Assembly: GCF_021172145.1 (NCBI RefSeq)
Contig: NZ_CP089095.1
Span: 2,108,001-2,172,000 of the forward strand
Direction: 5' to 3'
Source: Flavobacterium cyclinae
GTDB taxonomy: Bacteria > Bacteroidota > Bacteroidia > Flavobacteriales > Flavobacteriaceae
DNA: 64,000 bases
Below, piece after piece: positions 61,025-64,000 of this stretch. The stretch's first letter is position 1. Every line of letters starts with the position of its first letter. The notes below the pieces were generated by a model. That model was given only the letters and a program-made list of their open reading frames with translations. It was not told where the DNA came from and searched no databases. Position numbers and translations under genes: made by a program.

Positions 61025-62333
61025 ATAGTATTTTTTCTAAATTAAATTTAAACGTTTTAACTACTCCTTTTCTGCTTACTTGAATGGTGATTTGTTTCCC
61101 TTCTTTAGAATGAAATAAATCAACAATCCTTTGAATTGACAAATTATGGGAGGTATAATTATTGATTCTCAAAATAATATCTCCAACTTCTAATCCGGCT
61201 AGTGCAGCAGGTGAATTTTTTCTAATAGAATAAATTTCAAAATTAGGTTTTAATTCATATTTAAAATAATCGGAATACGTATCTTGGGTAGTGTTTTTTT
61301 CAAAGCTAATTACATTTGTTGAAAATGCATTTTGTACTTTTTCTTTGACAAATTGGAATCCGCTATGTTGCACTTCAATTCCAGCCATATTATATTCAAA
61401 TGGTTTATTAAAAAGTGAATTCTTTTTAAAATATACTTTTTGATTTTCATAATCTAAAATCCAATTGAATCTTTTGATTACTTCGCCTCCTAAAAATCCA
61501 TTTCTATTTTGCATAGGAATACTAATATCAAAAAAAGATTTTTCTGGATAGGAAACTAACACATTACTGAGTAAATTCCCTTCTAGTTTCACTTCTTTAA
61601 CTCTAGATTTTTTTCCATAAATATCTCCCGAGAGCCCTTTTCCTAGATAATCTTCAAAATAATAGGAATTACATTTTAAACTATCATTTTCAAACAACCA
61701 TAAACCATCACTCAATCCAGTATCATATAAAAGTTTTAAGTTTATTTCATCTTTATCGATTATAGTATTTAAATAAATATAAGGCCTGTCATTATTAATC
61801 TCAATTTTAGAAACAGCATAACTATCTATTTTTTTCAACTTATTTGATTTATGTAAAATAATATTCATTCTTTGGTAATCTAATTCAATCAAATAATCTT
61901 TAAAAAAAGAACTTCCTAATATTCCATTAATTGGAATTCCAAGTCTATTGACCAAACTTATATCGCGATCAAAAACAAAAATTGCTTCAAAATTACTATC
62001 TCGATATTTTCCTACTTCTAATGTGTTATTTTTAGATAAGTATCCTTCTACTTTTTCACTAATTCCAGCACCGGTAATTGTAATCAAATTTGTTTCTTTT
62101 AAAACCATTGACTCATTATTTGGTAAGCTAAAAACAATACTTTTAGAAGCGCCTGTATCTGCAATCATCTTTAAATTTACTCCATTAAAAACAACATCTA
62201 CAATAATTAAATTATGAGAAAGTTCAAATGGAATTTTAATTTTATCTCTTTTGGAATTCCATGATGATACATTTTGTCCAAATGAAATTGTTGTACTAAT
62301 AATAAGAATTCGAAATACAATTATTTTTAGCAT
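61023..62333 (-). CDS. Exported retropepsin-like aspartyl protease with PDZ domain
   Basis: A 436-residue protein with a signal peptide (about 1-19). Two retropepsin-like Asp motifs are seen, IADTGASKS (about 57-65) and LYDTGLSDGLW (about 203-213), so both halves of the active site lie in one chain. A C-terminal PDZ domain (about 345-430; EIYSIRKNSPAALAGLEVGDIILRINNY) follows. Such proteins are frequent in Bacteroidota; substrates are unknown. Converges with the DUF1573 gene. Confidence 0.88.
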   Translation of the reverse strand: MLKIIVFRILIISTTISFGQNVSSWNSKRDKIKIPFELSHNLIIVDVVFNGVNLKMIADTGASKSIVFSLPNNESMVLKETNLITITGAGISEKVEGYLSKNNTLEVGKYRDSNFEAIFVFDRDISLVNRLGIPINGILGSSFFKDYLIELDYQRMNIILHKSNKLKKIDSYAVSKIEINNDRPYIYLNTIIDKDEINLKLLYDTGLSDGLWLFENDSLKCNSYYFEDYLGKGLSGDIYGKKSRVKEVKLEGNLLSNVLVSYPEKSFFDISIPMQNRNGFLGGEVIKRFNWILDYENQKVYFKKNSLFNKPFEYNMAGIEVQHSGFQFVKEKVQNAFSTNVISFEKNTTQDTYSDYFKYELKPNFEIYSIRKNSPAALAGLEVGDIILRINNYTSHNLSIQRIVDLFHSKEGKQITIQVSRKGVVKTFKFNLEKIL

Positions 62334-62457
62334 TGATTTTTTTTTCTAAGATACAAAAAACAACAATTTATTATTTTGATTTAACATTTTTTAATTAGTT
62401 GTTTCATTATAAAAACAAAAAAAAATTGCAATTTTGCACAACTTTAAAAAATATATC

Positions 62458-63651
62458 ATGCCAAAAGTTTCAATAAAAGGGCAACAAATGCCAGAATCTC
62501 CAATTAGAAAATTGGTTCCGTATGCTGAAATTGCTAAGAAAAAAGGTCACAAAGTATATCACTTGAATATAGGTCAGCCTGATATTAAAACTCCAGAAGT
62601 AGCTATTGAGGCTGTTAAGAAAGCAGATATTTCAGTACTTGAATATAGTCATTCTGCTGGTTTTGAAAGCTATAGAACTAAGCTTTCACAATATTATAAA
62701 AATCATGGTTTACCAATAGAAACTCAAGACATTATAATTACTACCGGAGGTTCTGAAGCTTTACTTTTTGCAATGGGAAGTACAATGGACTCGGGTGATG
62801 AAATTATTATACCAGAACCATTTTATGCAAATTACAATGGTTTTTCAACTGCTTCTGGTGTAAATGTAGTTCCTGTTATTTCTGGTATTGAAACTGGTTT
62901 TGCATTACCTCCTATTGAAGCATTTGAAAAATTAATTACTCCTAGAACAAAAGCTATTTTAATTTGTAATCCTGGAAATCCAACAGGATATTTATACTCG
63001 CAAGAAGAAATTTTAAAGCTTGCGGAAATTGTTAAAAAACATGATTTGTTCCTAATCGCCGATGAAGTTTATCGTGAATTCATTTATGATGGTGATCAAC
63101 ATTTTTCTGTGATGAATGTTCCTGGACTTGAAGAACATGCTATTATGATTGATTCTGTTTCTAAACGTTATAGTATGTGTGGTGCTCGTATTGGCTGTAT
63201 TGTTTCTAAAAATAAAGAAGTAATGGCAACTGCTATGAAATTTGCACAAGCTAGATTAAGTCCTCCTACTTATGCTCAGATTGCAAGTGAAGCAGCTTTA
63301 GAAACTCCACAAAGTTATTTTGATGATGTTATTTCAGAATATAAGGATCGTAGAGACACACTAATTTCTGAATTAAATAAAATTGATGGTGTAATTGTTG
63401 CTTCTCCTAAAGGTGCTTTTTATTGTATTGCAAAATTACCAATTGATAATGCAGATAATTTTGCTCAATGGTTATTGGAATCTTATGATTTAAATGGTGA
63501 AACTGTAATGGTTGCTCCTGCTGCCGGATTTTATTCTACACCGAATGTTGGATTAGACGAAGTTAGAATTGCTTATGTTTTAAAGAAAGATGACTTAATA
63601 AAATCTGTACAAATATTAAAAGAGGCAATTTCTAAATATAACAATAAGTAA
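62458..63651 (+). CDS. PLP-dependent aminotransferase (aspartate aminotransferase family, class I)
   Basis: A 397-residue fold-type I aminotransferase from ATG 62458. Motifs: GQPDIKTPEVAIEAVKK, GGSEALLFAMGS, ILICNPGNPTGYLYS (near 167-181), IADEVYREFIYDG, and the PLP lysine in SVSKRYSMCGARIGCI (near 241-256). The C-terminal Arg in DEVRIAYV binds the substrate carboxylate. It could act on Asp or an aromatic or branched amino acid. The longer frame to 62434 is less likely. It is followed by a strong bidirectional terminator. Confidence 0.92.
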   Translation: MPKVSIKGQQMPESPIRKLVPYAEIAKKKGHKVYHLNIGQPDIKTPEVAIEAVKKADISVLEYSHSAGFESYRTKLSQYYKNHGLPIETQDIIITTGGSEALLFAMGSTMDSGDEIIIPEPFYANYNGFSTASGVNVVPVISGIETGFALPPIEAFEKLITPRTKAILICNPGNPTGYLYSQEEILKLAEIVKKHDLFLIADEVYREFIYDGDQHFSVMNVPGLEEHAIMIDSVSKRYSMCGARIGCIVSKNKEVMATAMKFAQARLSPPTYAQIASEAALETPQSYFDDVISEYKDRRDTLISELNKIDGVIVASPKGAFYCIAKLPIDNADNFAQWLLESYDLNGETVMVAPAAGFYSTPNVGLDEVRIAYVLKKDDLIKSVQILKEAISKYNNK

Positions 63652-63667
63652 TAAAAGTATACTAAAA

Positions 63668-63701
63668 AAAGAGAGCTCTAATTATAGAGCTCTCTTTTTT
63701 A
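63668..63701. terminator. Bidirectional terminator
   Basis: Eleven-pair stem AGAGAGCTCTA/TAGAGCTCTCT with loop ATTA, T7 on the right and A7 on the left. Serves both converging genes. Confidence 0.85.
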
Positions 63702-63719
63702 TTTATAAATATTTGGTTA

Positions 63720-64000
63720 TTATCTAATCAAAGAGAAATGAGCTTTAAATTGTTTAGCAACTCCATTTTCTGTGTAATCTAATGTAAACCAATAGTCCGT
63801 AGATGGTAATTCTTCTTGGTTGTAAGTACCATCCCAACCATCACTTGAGTTTGTTGTACTTAATTGTTTTAATAGTTTACCATATCGATCAAAAATGTAC
63901 AATTTAGCATCCGCTTGATTTAAGCCAATGATATTCCATGTGTCATTGATTCCATCTCCATTTGGTGTAAAATATGTTGGGTAATCAATTATCAATACTG
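63720..64000 (-). CDS. Gliding-motility-type C-terminal domain (T9SS type B), partial
   Basis: The last 93 residues or so of a protein that extends past the right edge of the window. The sequence YPTYFTPNGDGINDTWNI, then LYIFDRYGKLLKQL, GWDGTYNQEELPSTDYWFTLDY and FKAHFSLIR is the gliding-motility/T9SS type B sorting domain, which sends large adhesins such as SprB-like proteins across the outer membrane. The frame is open to the edge; the TTG read as a start at 63995 is internal. The upstream part is not visible. Confidence 0.93.
   Translation of the reverse strand, partial: VLIIDYPTYFTPNGDGINDTWNIIGLNQADAKLYIFDRYGKLLKQLSTTNSSDGWDGTYNQEELPSTDYWFTLDYTENGVAKQFKAHFSLIR

Noticed and set aside
62399..62436. 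Promoter of the aminotransferase gene (TTG and CAATTTTG)
   Set aside because: The spacing is 27 bases and the -7 box lacks TA at its start, so it is outside the consensus.
1..64000. tRNA, rRNA, CRISPR, prophage or insertion sequence
   Set aside because: No cloverleaf-like gene, rRNA segment, repeat-spacer array, transposase or phage gene was recognised in any gap or frame.

Overview
The window is a stretch of chromosome from a Flavobacteriaceae bacterium, most likely Flavobacterium or a close relative. The evidence is AT-rich DNA, promoters of the Bacteroidota type (TTG, 17-23 bases, TAnnTTTG), few visible Shine-Dalgarno sites, many small lipoproteins with a Cys lipobox, a type IX secretion (T9SS) type A substrate, the C-terminal domain of a gliding-motility type (T9SS type B) substrate at the right edge, bacillithiol synthesis (BshC), and lineage-restricted families (DUF4295, DUF6095, DUF6146 and DUF6787, the last three named from memory). 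I see no phage, insertion sequence, CRISPR array, rRNA or tRNA.

Layout. 1-1879: end of murQ, two small envelope proteins and a lipoprotein. 1913-8335: formate-THF ligase, then type IIA topoisomerase subunits A and B (ParC/ParE type). 8495-13604: envelope proteins, a membrane methyltransferase and YchF. 13635-17374: ferredoxin, diverging from a LuxC-like acyl-CoA reductase, SerC and SerA (serine synthesis). 17455-21810: DUF6146/DUF6787 pair, then a three-gene acyl-CoA carboxylase operon (BCCP, biotin carboxylase, carboxyltransferase). 22042-29343: B12-binding radical SAM protein, BshC, a SUMF1-fold protein, Ndk, DUF721 protein, two lipoproteins. 29360-36089: FtsY, DUF4295 protein, L33, L28, CinA, Hpt protein, FAH-family enzyme, 3'-5' exonuclease, DUF2306 protein, YARHG lipoprotein. 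36168-42894: E2 acyltransferase, glycosyltransferase, RelE/ParE toxin-antitoxin pair, ABC-F protein, methyltransferase, LolD-like ATPase. 42997-51039: MATE and AEC transporters, MeaB, a GlcD-like FAD oxidase, DUF2975 plus HTH pair, HPF/RaiA protein. 51392-56596: a 1734-residue multidomain secreted adhesin-like protein. 56803-64000: an orphan two-ORF unit, ValS, DUF1573 protein, PDZ aspartyl protease, PLP aminotransferase and the partial gliding-type protein.

Most genes are housekeeping. The acyl-CoA carboxylase, MeaB and the E2 protein fit propionyl/branched-chain acyl-CoA metabolism. L28, L33, DUF4295, FtsY and HPF serve translation and protein targeting.

The most unusual signal is not a gene. 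It is a set of short, word-like dispersed sequences: palindromes built on TCCCGA, CTCGAGCGAAGTCGAG and CTAGC...GCTAG, plus low-complexity words such as ATTCAGT, CCCATCA, GTTCAAG and AGAAGTTAGA. They lie between genes and also, in frame and without stops, inside at least four protein genes. In one case they supply the only usable start codon of a gene. Other points of interest are face-to-face overlapping promoters at 14061-14078, a 27-codon ORF coupled by ATGA to an orphan gene at 56803-57458, and a perfect inverted repeat just upstream of the adhesin.
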